Source: Lacinutrix himadriensis
GTDB taxonomy: Bacteria; Bacteroidota; Bacteroidia; Flavobacteriales; Flavobacteriaceae
DNA length: 64,000 nt
Reading direction: 5' to 3'
NCBI RefSeq assembly: GCF_001418105.1
Contig: NZ_LIQI01000024.1
Span: 62,001 to 126,000, forward strand
The notes beneath the pieces were generated by a model. It was not told the origin of the DNA and did not search any database. It was given only the letters and a program-made list of their open reading frames with translations. The position numbers and the translations under genes are program-made. Shown piece after piece: positions 17,396 to 26,147 of the stretch (its first letter is position 1; every line of letters starts with the position of its first letter).

Positions 17396-19126
17396 CTACC
17401 AAGTTGCCAAAGCTGATCTTACCCAAGTGTCTGTGGCTATACAAACGTAAATATGCGTTGTAGTTACTCTTATTTCTCCTTCAGTACCTGTATCTGTTGC
17501 GCTAGCAGGTGCTGTATTTAAAGCAGATAGTTTGTATTGGGTAGCCTCAGTTGTGCCATTAACTTCTAGAGCATGTGTTGTTGCTATTTTGTCTATTCCA
17601 ACTTTGTTATTGGCAAAGTCACCATAAATTAATGGCCTTGCACTATTTGAATTATCAATAATTAAAGTATTGTTATAATTGTCAAAAAGATCATTAAGAC
17701 CTGCTCTGTATCCAATAAAAACATTAGAACTACCTTCGTTATCGCGACCAGCTTGTCTTCCTATAAAAACATTCTCATCTCCTTTTAAATAGCGTCCGGC
17801 TTGTTGTCCTATAATAACATTGTTATTTCCATCTAATTCGTGACCAGTTAGATGGCCAATAAGTACATTAGAAGTCGAGTTCTCATCATCATTTGCAATT
17901 AATTCTCCTGCTAAGGCCCCAATTGCAGTGTTATTACCAGAAATGTTTTGTTTAAGTGCAAGGTAGCCAAGTGCTGTATTACTACCACCACTAATGTTAG
18001 CATTAAGTGCCTGGTAACCTACTGCTGTATTATTTATTCCATCTACATTTTGATGTAAAGCGTGATAACCAATAGCCGTAATTGCATCTGCTGTGTTATA
18101 TTGAAGCGCACCATGACCAAACGCAGAATTACTACTTCCACTAACGTTTTCATTAAGCGCCTCGTAACCAACTGCTGTATTAGATGTTCCAGTTACATTT
18201 TTAAATAAAGCATGATAACCAACAGCAGTCAGAGAATCTACTGTGGCTTTAGTTAAAGCTTCTGTACCAACTGCGGTATTTCTATTTCCAGTTGTGTTAT
18301 CGTGTAAAGCTAAATTACCTATCGCAACATTATCGTTACCGGTATTAGTATACAAAGCTTGCGTACCAACTGCCGTATTATTACTTCCAGAGTCATTAGA
18401 AAACAAAGAGGATTCACCTACGGCCACATTGCTAGCTCCAGTTGTATTGGTAGTTAATGCTTGTGTTCCCATTGCAGTATTAAAAAATGCAGTGGTATTT
18501 CCTTCTAAAGCTCCCCTTCCAAAAGCAGAATTTCTTCGTCCTGTGGAATTTGTTGTTAGGGCTTTAAATCCGAAAGCAGAGTTATTTATACCTGTACTTA
18601 ATTTCAAAGCTTCAAATCCAAAAGCAGAATTAGCATCACCATTTACATTTGTCATTAATGCGTTAAAACCAACGCCGACATTTTGATTATGAGAAGAATC
18701 ATCATTTAATCCTGCGTCAATCCCAATAAAAACAGAGGAACCATCATTTGTGCCATCTACATCCGATTTTCCATCCGAAAGATCATTTAGTTTTTCAATA
18801 CTTGAAAATCGAATCCAACTAGTGGTTGGTTGATCCCAGTGATAAAAACCTTTTGTATTTAGACCAACTGTTGTGGTTAGGTAAATAAGCATTCCTTGTT
18901 GGGCAGCTGTAGGATTTGTAGCGGGGAAAGCATCTACTCTAGGAATTAATAAACCTTCATTATTGGAAGGTGTGGCTTGATTTGTAGCTGTAATATCTAA
19001 AGTGGCTTGCGGATTTGTATTTCCAATACCGATTTGTGCATAGGAAAAAGAGACCATAAATAATAACATATAAAATAGCATATTTCTATGCTGGACTTTT
19101 CTTTCGTTAATTAATTTAGTTTTCAT
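17396..19126 (-). CDS. YadA-head-like repeat protein (tail-fibre/adhesin type)
   Basis: A 576-residue secreted protein. A signal peptide occupies about residues 1-31 and is followed by IGIGNTNPQATLDI, the typical opening of bacteroidete tail-fibre-like proteins. Residues about 150-480 consist of more than a dozen short repeats of the type NTAVGYQALNxN/SGxxNTALGYxAL, which resemble the left-handed roll of trimeric YadA/Hep_Hag heads. The C-terminus (ALEVNG, then GEIRVTTTHIYVC, ending TWVRSALATW) resembles a fibre tip. No T9SS tail and no autotransporter barrel were seen. It lies 66 bp behind the hydrolase gene at 19193 and is probably co-transcribed. An adhesin or trimeric surface fibre is the most likely role; how it is anchored is unclear. 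Confidence 0.75.
   Translation of the reverse strand: MKTKLINERKVQHRNMLFYMLLFMVSFSYAQIGIGNTNPQATLDITATNQATPSNNEGLLIPRVDAFPATNPTAAQQGMLIYLTTTVGLNTKGFYHWDQPTTSWIRFSSIEKLNDLSDGKSDVDGTNDGSSVFIGIDAGLNDDSSHNQNVGVGFNALMTNVNGDANSAFGFEALKLSTGINNSAFGFKALTTNSTGRRNSAFGRGALEGNTTAFFNTAMGTQALTTNTTGASNVAVGESSLFSNDSGSNNTAVGTQALYTNTGNDNVAIGNLALHDNTTGNRNTAVGTEALTKATVDSLTAVGYHALFKNVTGTSNTAVGYEALNENVSGSSNSAFGHGALQYNTADAITAIGYHALHQNVDGINNTAVGYQALNANISGGSNTALGYLALKQNISGNNTAIGALAGELIANDDENSTSNVLIGHLTGHELDGNNNVIIGQQAGRYLKGDENVFIGRQAGRDNEGSSNVFIGYRAGLNDLFDNYNNTLIIDNSNSARPLIYGDFANNKVGIDKIATTHALEVNGTTEATQYKLSALNTAPASATDTGTEGEIRVTTTHIYVCIATDTWVRSALATW
17690..18690 (-). repeat. Degenerate in-gene tandem repeats
   Basis: DNA-level repeats encode the NTAVG/ALG-type protein repeats. 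On the plus strand the recurring words are like CCAACTGCTGTATTA and GCACCATGACCAAA. Units are about 48-72 bp, diverged and in frame, so they are not a CRISPR array. They could support unequal crossing-over and length variation. Confidence 0.6.
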
Positions 19127-19192
19127 AAGGGAGGGGTGTTTTTATTTTTGTAATTCTATATTGGTTTAACTAGTTAATAGTGGCAATTGGTG

Positions 19193-21121
19193 CTATTGTT
19201 TTATAAATTTAAAAACTTGAATTTCGCCATTTGTGGTATATGCTTTCATAAAGTAAATGCCATCGATTAGTATGGAAACATCAAACGAAGCTTGATTCTT
19301 TTTAAATTCTAAAATGGTCTGTCCGTTAGCGTTGTAAATACTTGCTGAAGTAATTTCATTGGATAATCTAAAATTTTGTTTTACAGGATTTGGAAATAAA
19401 ACAAGCTTATTAGAGTTCGCGTCAAAAGAATCCACACTTAATGTTTCACCTACTAAATACGCTCCTTCTGGTCTCACATAAGGTATGTAATCTGGTTTAG
19501 GAGATTGCACCATTCTATCGTTTAATTCTTGCATTATAACCATTTCATCTGCAGTAATAAAACCATCTGTAATTGTGGTACTCCACGTGATGGTTGCTCC
19601 AGCATCTGTAAACGTTCTTATAAAACGATATGCTTGTTCCTCTTCAAAAATTAAATCTGCACTAGGAACACTCCATCGCTGTCTAATAGGTGCAAAATAG
19701 TGTTTTAATGTTTGTTTAGTACCATCAAAAGAAGACCAAGGGTTTTCTACAATTAAAGGAAAAGAAAATTCTTCATAAGCCCATGAGTTAGGTGGTGCTC
19801 CTTGTCCAAGTGGCGTAGGGTGGCCAGCAGTAAAATCCATATAAGGGTCATTTGCTTCTAAAAAGAAAACTTTATAATCTGTAGGGTCTGCATCCATTGT
19901 TGCGTCAGTATCTACTAATATATTATCACCATTCTGATCCTGTACATACGACTTTGTTAAATTGGTAGCAATAGCCGCGTCGGGATGTACTTCTCTAATC
20001 ATTGCAATAAAAGTATCTAAATCTCCTGGTAAATTAGAGACATTATCAATCCAATATCCATCTACCAAGGTGTTAAATCGCTCAAAATAACCTCTTGCTA
20101 AATTTTGCCAAGCCAAACCTTCATCACCGGCAAAATTCTGCGTATAATAATCTTCCCAAGCTACCACTATTCCAGCTTCTGTGGCATCCACATTTCCTTG
20201 AATACTGGATGGGCCAGCACCATTAACATACAGAATTACTTTTTTCCCGGAAGCCTTAAAAATATTAATTGCATCCAATATAATTTGTTCGTTTTCTAAA
20301 GAAGGTACCATCCCTGGATGTATTTCATTGGCAACATCGACCTGCGTGTTACCTCTTAAAGTGTAAAAATAACCGTGTGCTGGATGCGTGAAATTTGTAA
20401 TTACATGTCCGACTGCTGGTAAATTATCTGCAATTTGTTGTGCTCCAGCTACCCATTCATAGTCTTCCGTATTGTCTAATCTAATTCCTCCATTTACGTT
20501 AAATCGTACACCCCAAGAGCCAGATAAAAAGCTTGCTTTTGGTAACGTTTGTTCCGAATAGCCAGAAATAGTATCTATCAAATAAGTAGATGTAAGTGCT
20601 GCATTATCTCCAGAAGCTAGTACAATTGTTATTTGATCATAACCACCAGCTAAAGCAACATCTTCAGGTATGGTTATTCCGTTAAAATCAAAAGTAAAGG
20701 ATTCCCATGTTTGTCCCTCTGTAAAGTTTAGCTGTAGAAATTCATTACTTGCCGATCCCATACTTGCATTTCTTAAATACAATCGGATTCTACTATTTGT
20801 ATTATTCAAATCTGCAGTTGGAATAGAAGTATTTGCTTTTAATGAAATCGTATAGGAAGATAAATCGGTTATAGGATTTGTTAAGTCAAAGCGAATTTTT
20901 GGGCTAGTATCGCCATCTCTTAGAAATTTAGAAACTGTGGTATTTGAATTTATCCCATTTGTTTCTGGGTTTGTTTCATCCGTAGTAAATGTTCCAGCAG
21001 TTGCAATATTAAAATTAATGTTATTGGTACTGCTAGAATTTTCATACCAAAGTTGTTGTGCTTCCGTAGAGCTAACACCGATAAATAAAAATAGAATTAT
21101 GAAATAAACCCTGTTAATCAT
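19193..21121 (-). CDS. Putative T9SS-exported glycoside hydrolase, unassigned family (copy 1)
   Basis: A 642-residue secreted protein when started at 21121; the open frame extends to 21154, but this ATG gives a clean signal peptide MINRVYFIILFLFIG. An N-terminal beta-sandwich (about 30-190) resembles CBM modules and is shared with neighbours. A large central domain (about 200-560) looks like a (beta/alpha)8 barrel: alternating strands such as VILYVNG, the acidic motif VDGYWIDN, NILVDTD, VFFLEAN and the highly conserved LGQGAPPNSWAYEEF. A T9SS sorting domain ends the protein. Its paralogue at 49567 shares all these motifs. The DGYW(I/L)D motif recalls the nucleophile strand of fucose-releasing barrel families (GH29, GH107), but I cannot assign a family. 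An endo-fucanase or related enzyme is my inference. It has a regulon promoter. Confidence 0.7.
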   Translation of the reverse strand: MINRVYFIILFLFIGVSSTEAQQLWYENSSSTNNINFNIATAGTFTTDETNPETNGINSNTTVSKFLRDGDTSPKIRFDLTNPITDLSSYTISLKANTSIPTADLNNTNSRIRLYLRNASMGSASNEFLQLNFTEGQTWESFTFDFNGITIPEDVALAGGYDQITIVLASGDNAALTSTYLIDTISGYSEQTLPKASFLSGSWGVRFNVNGGIRLDNTEDYEWVAGAQQIADNLPAVGHVITNFTHPAHGYFYTLRGNTQVDVANEIHPGMVPSLENEQIILDAINIFKASGKKVILYVNGAGPSSIQGNVDATEAGIVVAWEDYYTQNFAGDEGLAWQNLARGYFERFNTLVDGYWIDNVSNLPGDLDTFIAMIREVHPDAAIATNLTKSYVQDQNGDNILVDTDATMDADPTDYKVFFLEANDPYMDFTAGHPTPLGQGAPPNSWAYEEFSFPLIVENPWSSFDGTKQTLKHYFAPIRQRWSVPSADLIFEEEQAYRFIRTFTDAGATITWSTTITDGFITADEMVIMQELNDRMVQSPKPDYIPYVRPEGAYLVGETLSVDSFDANSNKLVLFPNPVKQNFRLSNEITSASIYNANGQTILEFKKNQASFDVSILIDGIYFMKAYTTNGEIQVFKFIKQ

Positions 21122-21138
21122 GCCTTTAATTTTTTTTA

Positions 21139-21200
21139 TAAATATAATAAGCATATAGTTATTAGGGTTTCTCTAATCCACCCATTTCTTTCTGTAATCC
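21139..21200 (-). promoter_or_regulatory. Regulon promoter: direct repeat plus -7 (for 19193)
   Basis: This is the clearest copy. Reading the minus strand, half-sites GGATTACAGAAA (21200-21189) and GGATTAGAGAAA (21179-21168) differ at one base and repeat with a 21-bp period. A -7 element TATATTTA (21146-21139) starts exactly 21 bp after the second half-site. The start codon at 21121 lies 47 bp from the repeat. Confidence 0.75.
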
Positions 21201-21473
21201 ATCTAAATATTCAATTCTTAAATTACTGATAATAAGATGTTGAGGTTGGGTGGGGTTACTTCTTGTTTTTCGGTTTTCTAGAAATATTTTATTAATGGAG
21301 GAGGTGTTTATTTTTTAAAAGCTAAGGGAATTGACGGATTAAAGCAAAATTTAAGGCAATATCAGATATGATATAATTATATAGTTTTGTTATTTAGCCA
21401 AAGAATAGGAATCCTTCTGAAGGAAATTCTATGGAACATACTAATGAAGCAAAGGATAATTAATAAAACTAAA
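21201..21473. promoter_or_regulatory. Upstream region of the 21474 sulfatase
   Basis: On the plus strand TAGTTTTG (21382-21389) fits the -7 element. A good single half-site GGATTAAAGCAA lies at 21336-21347 and weaker matches (AATTTAAGGCAA, 21348-21359) lie near the expected distance. The 21-bp pair seen elsewhere is degenerate here. I call a probable promoter but only a doubtful member of the regulon. Nothing else was seen. Confidence 0.35.
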
Positions 21474-23387
21474 ATGAAGTACAAATATTATATTACATGC
21501 ATTATCGCAAGTGTTTTATGTTTTAACTGTAATGCCCAAAACCCAAAAGTAACAAACCTAAAAACGCAGAATATAGATAGGCCAGAACCTAATGTAGTTC
21601 TTTTGCTTACCGATGATTTAGGTTGGCAAGATGTAAAGGTTTATGATATAGACGAACCTTCTCCTTACGAAACACCAAACATAGATGCATTAGCAAAAAA
21701 AGGAGTGCAGTTTTGGCAAGCATATTCTCCAGCTCCTACTTGTGCGCCAAGTAGATGTGCCATAATGAGTGGAACACATCCGGCAAGAGCCCAAAAGACG
21801 CATGTTGTTGGTGGAGCACCTCCAACGGTTTATGCAAGCAAAGAGACACAGCGTATTATGGATCCTTGGTATAGCGGACGTATGCCAGAAAATGAAATGA
21901 CGCTAGCAAGAGTATTGCAAAATAAAGGATATACCACAGGACATGCAGGAAAATGGCATATGGCTATTAATCATTTTGCTTTTCCGCAACCTACAGATCA
22001 AGGTTTTGATGTTTCTACCGCAGATCGTGGTGCAACGAGTCCGCAAAAACCACATCGATTAACCGATTTTGCAACCACGGATGCATCTGATCCTTACCGA
22101 TTAGACGAAAATGGTTTTCCATACCATCAAAATAGTCAGGATGCTTTGAATTTCTTAAAAGAAAACAAACAAGACCCGTTTTTCTTATACTACGCTACAT
22201 TTCTAGTGCATGCACCAATTCATACCAGAAGTAAAGCGCTTTTAGAAAAGTATTGCGAAAAGTTAGGCGTGCCATATCCAACAGATCCTAATCATTGGGA
22301 TGTAAAAGGGCAGAACAATCCGTATTACGCTGCCATGGTAGAAATGTTAGATTATTATGTCGGACAGGTTTTTAATTATTTAGAAACCACAGACGATCCA
22401 CGTTGGCCAGGTCATAAATTAAGTGAAAACACCTATCTTATTTTTACTTCAGACAACGGAGGAATGGAAAAAGCGCATGGGGATGTTGTAACCGATAATT
22501 ACCCGTTAGACAAAGGTAAAATAAATGCAAAAGAAGGTGGTACAAGAGTCCCTTTACTGATTTCTGGACCAGGAATTAAAAAAGGAGTACAGTCGAATGT
22601 GGTTGTAAACGGACTTGATTTTTACCCAACAATTCTATCTTTATTAGGTGTTGAAAAACCTAAAAACAAACTTTTAGATGGAGATGATTTGTCCAATTTA
22701 TTATTGAAAGACCCTACGGATGCTAAACTAGTTTTAGATAAAAACGGAAAAGAAAGAAATAGCATGATGTGGCATTTTCCACATGCTTCTTACCAAAGTA
22801 CGTTGCGTGTTGGTGATTATAAGTTTATTAGAAATTATGATTATAAAAATAATCCGGACACCCCAGAGTTTGAGATATACCAATTATACGATACTAGTAA
22901 TGGCGTAACTAAACGTGTAGATATTGAGGAAGCAAATAATTTAGCTACATCTTATCCTGAGAAAATAAAGACAATGAATAAGCAGCTTACTTTTCTTTTA
23001 ACAGAAATGAAAGCAAGTTATCCTTCTTACAATCCGTATTATAAAAAAGACATGGAGCATAAAGAAACGGTGCCTACGGTATTATCTGCGTCCAAAGATA
23101 ATAACCAAGTCACTTTTAAATATCAAGAAAATGGAGCGAAAGTGATAAAAGCCAATTTAATATACACCACCAATGGCGGACATCGTTATGAGGAATGGTT
23201 CAAAACAGATGCTAAAATTAACACCGATGGTACCATAATCGCAAGTTTACCAAAAGGAACCACTCATTATATTATTAACTTAATCGATGCGCATAATTTC
23301 TTGGTTAGTTATCCAGAAATGCCTACTATTAAATCGCTAAAAAAAGGAAAGAAGAAATATTCTAATTATGCTTTAAGTAATAAGTAA
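21474..23387 (+). CDS. S1-family sulfatase (Cys type)
   Basis: A 637-residue exported sulfatase started at the ATG at 21474, which opens the signal peptide; in-frame ATGs at 21387 and 21444 only add a poor N-terminus. The formylglycine motif CAPSR (Cys near residue 90), metal ligands in LLTDDLGWQD and FTSDNGG, and HAGKWH are intact. A C-terminal extension of about 90 residues (NLIYTTNGGHRYEEWF onward) is shared with the sulfatases at 28885, 31666 and 34367. The substrate is presumably a sulfate ester on fucose. There is no T9SS tail, so it acts in the periplasm or is lipid-linked (a Cys at LCFNC gives a weak lipobox). It is the only sulfatase on the plus strand. Confidence 0.9.
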   Translation: MKYKYYITCIIASVLCFNCNAQNPKVTNLKTQNIDRPEPNVVLLLTDDLGWQDVKVYDIDEPSPYETPNIDALAKKGVQFWQAYSPAPTCAPSRCAIMSGTHPARAQKTHVVGGAPPTVYASKETQRIMDPWYSGRMPENEMTLARVLQNKGYTTGHAGKWHMAINHFAFPQPTDQGFDVSTADRGATSPQKPHRLTDFATTDASDPYRLDENGFPYHQNSQDALNFLKENKQDPFFLYYATFLVHAPIHTRSKALLEKYCEKLGVPYPTDPNHWDVKGQNNPYYAAMVEMLDYYVGQVFNYLETTDDPRWPGHKLSENTYLIFTSDNGGMEKAHGDVVTDNYPLDKGKINAKEGGTRVPLLISGPGIKKGVQSNVVVNGLDFYPTILSLLGVEKPKNKLLDGDDLSNLLLKDPTDAKLVLDKNGKERNSMMWHFPHASYQSTLRVGDYKFIRNYDYKNNPDTPEFEIYQLYDTSNGVTKRVDIEEANNLATSYPEKIKTMNKQLTFLLTEMKASYPSYNPYYKKDMEHKETVPTVLSASKDNNQVTFKYQENGAKVIKANLIYTTNGGHRYEEWFKTDAKINTDGTIIASLPKGTTHYIINLIDAHNFLVSYPEMPTIKSLKKGKKKYSNYALSNK

Positions 23388-23475
23388 TTTATTTTTTTTC
23401 GATTTTTAAAGTAGTTATTCGTATCTTATTTACCTTGTAATAATCTATTTATTAGTGTGTTGTGGGGTATTTGCA

Positions 23476-23537
23476 GTAAAAGAGAATGTTTTTGGGTGAA
23501 TTAAGCAAAACATACTCCCTTTAATAAATTAAATTTG
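23476..23537 (+). promoter_or_regulatory. Regulon promoter: direct repeat plus -7 (for 23564)
   Basis: Half-sites GTAAAAGAGAAT (23476-23487) and TGAATTAAGCAA (23497-23508) repeat with a 21-bp period. TAAATTTG (23530-23537) begins exactly 21 bp later. The spacer TTTTTGGG is also present in the 25252 promoter, so the two are probably duplicates. Confidence 0.65.
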
Positions 23538-23563
23538 AACAATTAATTATAAAGCCACATATT

Positions 23564-24949
23564 ATGAAAAAACAATTACTTACATTAACATTAGCACTTA
23601 CATGCTTCATTGGGGTTTCACAAACGTTTATACATCATTCTGCGGATGATAATGTATTTCTAAATGTGACACCAGTAGCAGCTGCTACTTATACAGCGTC
23701 TGTAGTGAATCCTGACACAGTTAATCCTGCAGCAAATCCAAACACTTCTACAAATGTATCTAGCATATTATCGGGTGCAGTTAACAACAACTTTTTAATT
23801 CATTTGCCAGAGCCTTATTTTGTAGGGGATGCTTTTGATTTTAAATTTCGTTTTTATAGCGAAAATTCAGGTTCAAATGGAAATGGCTCGGGAAGAATAA
23901 TTGTTAGGATGTTTAATTCAACTCTGGGGACTGGAGCTAGTAATCGTATTAATTTATCTAATACAGATAAAGTAGGAGGAGAATGGGAAGAATATACTTA
24001 TTCAGAAGCTGCTTTACCTGATAATGCTAATGGTACAATTGATGCTAATGGTGGATTTGACACAATACTTTTTATACCTGCAAATGGAGCAGTTACTATT
24101 GAAACATTATACTTTGATGATATTGAATTAAATATAGATAATACTCCAACATCACTTCCTAGCGAGGCAACTTTAGATGCTGGAAATGATTGGTACCATA
24201 ACTATAGCCCAGATACATTTGACGTAACAATTAATGAGGTACTAGGCGGTGTGTTTTTAGAACAAGCAGCAGCAGTGGCTACGCCAACAACTACAGGAAA
24301 CAGTAGTCCATTAGTTGCCAAATTCACAAAAGGGGAGGATGTGCACTCACAATTAAAGTTTCAATTGCCGGCTGTAATTACAACAGCAAATCAATCGGCT
24401 GCTATTTTTAAAATAAGAGCCTATATACCATCTACGAATACAGCGCCAACTGTAGGTAGCCGTTTAAGATTGTTTTTACGAGATGGAATTGAAACTACAG
24501 GACAAAGGAACGTAACTAATGATGTTACTGTTTTTGATCAATGGCAAGAATACACCTTCGATTTTACCGGGGCAAACCTAACTGCAGCTTCTTACAGTAC
24601 TGTAAATTTATTATTTGATCAACCAGATACGGATTTACTATCTACAGGGAATGAATATTTCTTGGATGCTTTTCAAGGACCATCTGGAGCTACATTGACT
24701 ACAAATGACTTTGAATTAAATAACGCTTCTATTGTTGCTTACCCTAATCCTGTAACAAACAGTTTTCAATTAGCGGCTTCTAATGTTAATAATATTGAGA
24801 GTGTAACATTATATAGTATTACTGGTAAATTGTTAAAAACATTTAACGAAGAAGTTAATTATGATATTAGTGATTTAGCAACAGGAGTTTATATTGTAAA
24901 TATTAAAACCCAATCTGGTTCTAAAGCTTTAAGAATTATAAAAGAATAA
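23564..24949 (+). CDS. T9SS-exported protein with two CBM-like modules (paralogue)
   Basis: A 461-residue paralogue of the protein at 15608. It has a signal peptide (1-20), two beta-sandwich-like modules (about 20-195 and 200-375) and a T9SS type A tail (about 385-461, with YPNPVTNSFQL and ALRIIKE). The first modules of the two proteins are very similar (FIHHSxDD, TYTASV, NPNTSTNVSS, GSGRxxVRM). No catalytic motif is visible. I infer a secreted or surface-attached polysaccharide-binding protein. It has its own regulon promoter and a strong terminator, so it is a single-gene unit. Confidence 0.75.
   Translation: MKKQLLTLTLALTCFIGVSQTFIHHSADDNVFLNVTPVAAATYTASVVNPDTVNPAANPNTSTNVSSILSGAVNNNFLIHLPEPYFVGDAFDFKFRFYSENSGSNGNGSGRIIVRMFNSTLGTGASNRINLSNTDKVGGEWEEYTYSEAALPDNANGTIDANGGFDTILFIPANGAVTIETLYFDDIELNIDNTPTSLPSEATLDAGNDWYHNYSPDTFDVTINEVLGGVFLEQAAAVATPTTTGNSSPLVAKFTKGEDVHSQLKFQLPAVITTANQSAAIFKIRAYIPSTNTAPTVGSRLRLFLRDGIETTGQRNVTNDVTVFDQWQEYTFDFTGANLTAASYSTVNLLFDQPDTDLLSTGNEYFLDAFQGPSGATLTTNDFELNNASIVAYPNPVTNSFQLAASNVNNIESVTLYSITGKLLKTFNEEVNYDISDLATGVYIVNIKTQSGSKALRIIKE
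24830..24892 (+). repeat. 63-bp near-identical repeat, copy 1
   Basis: This segment encodes part of the T9SS tail (LLKTFNEE, then YDISDLATGVY). It is nearly identical at DNA level to 25912-25974 in the next gene, which points to recent duplication or gene conversion of the sorting domain. Confidence 0.75.
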
Positions 24950-24978
24950 CGTATCTATTTAATAGTAGATTAAATAAT

Positions 24979-25017
24979 AAAAGAGCTTCTTAGTGGTATG
25001 TACTAAGAAGCTCTTTT
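24979..25017. terminator. Terminator after 23564
   Basis: AAAAGAGCTTCTTAG (24979-24993) pairs perfectly with its reverse complement (25003-25017) over a 9-base loop, ending in a T-tract. Confidence 0.85.
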
Positions 25018-25162
25018 GCTTTTGTATTATTAAGACAAAACAAGTATTTAAAGATTCTTGTGTTACAAATTTCGTGCTTTAGGCATTAATTAATTTTTCT
25101 ATTAAAATTTGTTGTAGGTATGCTAAATCTTACATAAAGCCATGTGTTCAGGCACTTTTACA

Positions 25163-25224
25163 AGAAATGAGTCTGTTTTTGGGGGAATCGAGCAACGGAA
25201 AAGCCCTTTATAAACTTATCTTTG
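25163..25224 (+). promoter_or_regulatory. Regulon promoter: direct repeat plus -7 (for 25252)
   Basis: Half-sites AGAAATGAGTCT (25163-25174) and GGAATCGAGCAA (25184-25195) repeat with a 21-bp period. The -7 element TATCTTTG (25217-25224) begins exactly 21 bp later and the ATG is 28 bp further. Confidence 0.65.
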
Positions 25225-25251
25225 AACATATAATAAACAAAAACAAACATT

Positions 25252-26031
25252 ATGAAAAAAACATTACTTTTAACCGCGGCATTATTTGTTGCTACATGTA
25301 CCGCATTTGCGCAATACACAATCAATGGAACTATAGGCGCTACGGAAACAATTGCAGTTCCAGATCTAACAGGTATTACAACGACTTCAACAGGATCTAC
25401 AAATTGGACAACAGGAAACCCGTCTTTTTATCAATTAAGAGATTTAGATAATGCTACTACACTTAATGGTTTTATGGAATACCAATTGCAAACTTCATCA
25501 GGATCTGTTGAGGCAACAATTAAATTTGATTATAAAATAGCTAAAGGTAACTCTGGAAAACTTAATATTACTATAGATGGAGTAACTGAGACAGTAACTT
25601 TAACAGCGATAGAAGCTTCAAATGCTTTTAGCGCATTTTTAGAATACACATTTTCTCAGACAGTAACTATTTCAACAACACCTATTACTGTGAAATTTGA
25701 ATTTGAAAATATTATTCAAGATCAAGCACCAGATAGAACCGCTGTAAGAGCATACACAGTATATGTAACTCCTACTGCAACTTTATCTACAAATAATATA
25801 GATGTACAAGCAACAAATATTACTGCTTACCCAAACCCAGTAACCAATAGTTTTCAAATCAATTCTAATAAGAATATTGAAAGCGTAAAATTATATAATA
25901 TTACTGGTCGTTTGTTAAAAACATTTAACGAAGAAGCTAGTTATGATATTAGTGATTTAGCAACAGGAGTTTATGTTGCAAACGTGAAAACTGCTTCTGG
26001 TTCTAAAGCGATTAGAATAGTGAAAAAATAA
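25252..26031 (+). CDS. Small T9SS-exported single-module binding protein
   Basis: A 259-residue secreted protein with a signal peptide (1-20), one beta-rich module (about 21-175) and a T9SS type A tail (about 185-259). The module differs from those of the 451- and 461-residue proteins. Its strand pattern (FDYKIAKGNSGKLNITIDG, later TVTISTTPITVKFEFEN) resembles the module inserted before the T9SS tails of the sulfatases at 28885 and 31666 and one in the lipoprotein at 51877. It therefore looks like a stand-alone carbohydrate-binding module exported to the cell surface. An overlapping frame starting at 25167 is an artefact. The gene has its own promoter and terminator. Confidence 0.75.
   Translation: MKKTLLLTAALFVATCTAFAQYTINGTIGATETIAVPDLTGITTTSTGSTNWTTGNPSFYQLRDLDNATTLNGFMEYQLQTSSGSVEATIKFDYKIAKGNSGKLNITIDGVTETVTLTAIEASNAFSAFLEYTFSQTVTISTTPITVKFEFENIIQDQAPDRTAVRAYTVYVTPTATLSTNNIDVQATNITAYPNPVTNSFQINSNKNIESVKLYNITGRLLKTFNEEASYDISDLATGVYVANVKTASGSKAIRIVKK
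25912..25974 (+). repeat. 63-bp near-identical repeat, copy 2
   Basis: Second copy of the T9SS-tail coding segment at 24830-24892. The downstream terminators of the two genes also share the AAAAGAG...CTCTTTT outline. Confidence 0.75.
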
Positions 26032-26060
26032 AGTATTTGATTAATAGCAAATTAAATATT

Positions 26061-26099
26061 AAAAGAGTTCCTAAGTTTTCTTGACTAAGGAACTCTTTT
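26061..26099. terminator. Terminator after 25252
   Basis: AAAAGAGTTCCT (26061-26072) pairs with AGGAACTCTTTT (26088-26099) and the stem can extend by an inner AG/CT pair. T-tracts lie in both directions. Confidence 0.8.
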
Positions 26100-26147
26100 G
26101 CTTTTCTATAATGCCCTAATTTTAAATCGAAGTAATTTAACCATTAG

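Noticed and set aside
18243-18686. Open plus-strand frame of 147 codons antisense to the repeat protein
   Set aside because: It is a shadow of the repetitive coding sequence: low-complexity product, no promoter, no start context.
17690-18690. Regularly spaced similar words suggesting a CRISPR array
   Set aside because: The repeats are in frame with the minus-strand coding sequence, are diverged, and encode protein repeats; there are no unique spacers and no cas genes.
25167-25451. 94-codon plus-strand frame overlapping the start of the 25252 gene
   Set aside because: It runs through the promoter and then reads the T9SS protein gene in the wrong frame; its product has no recognisable features.
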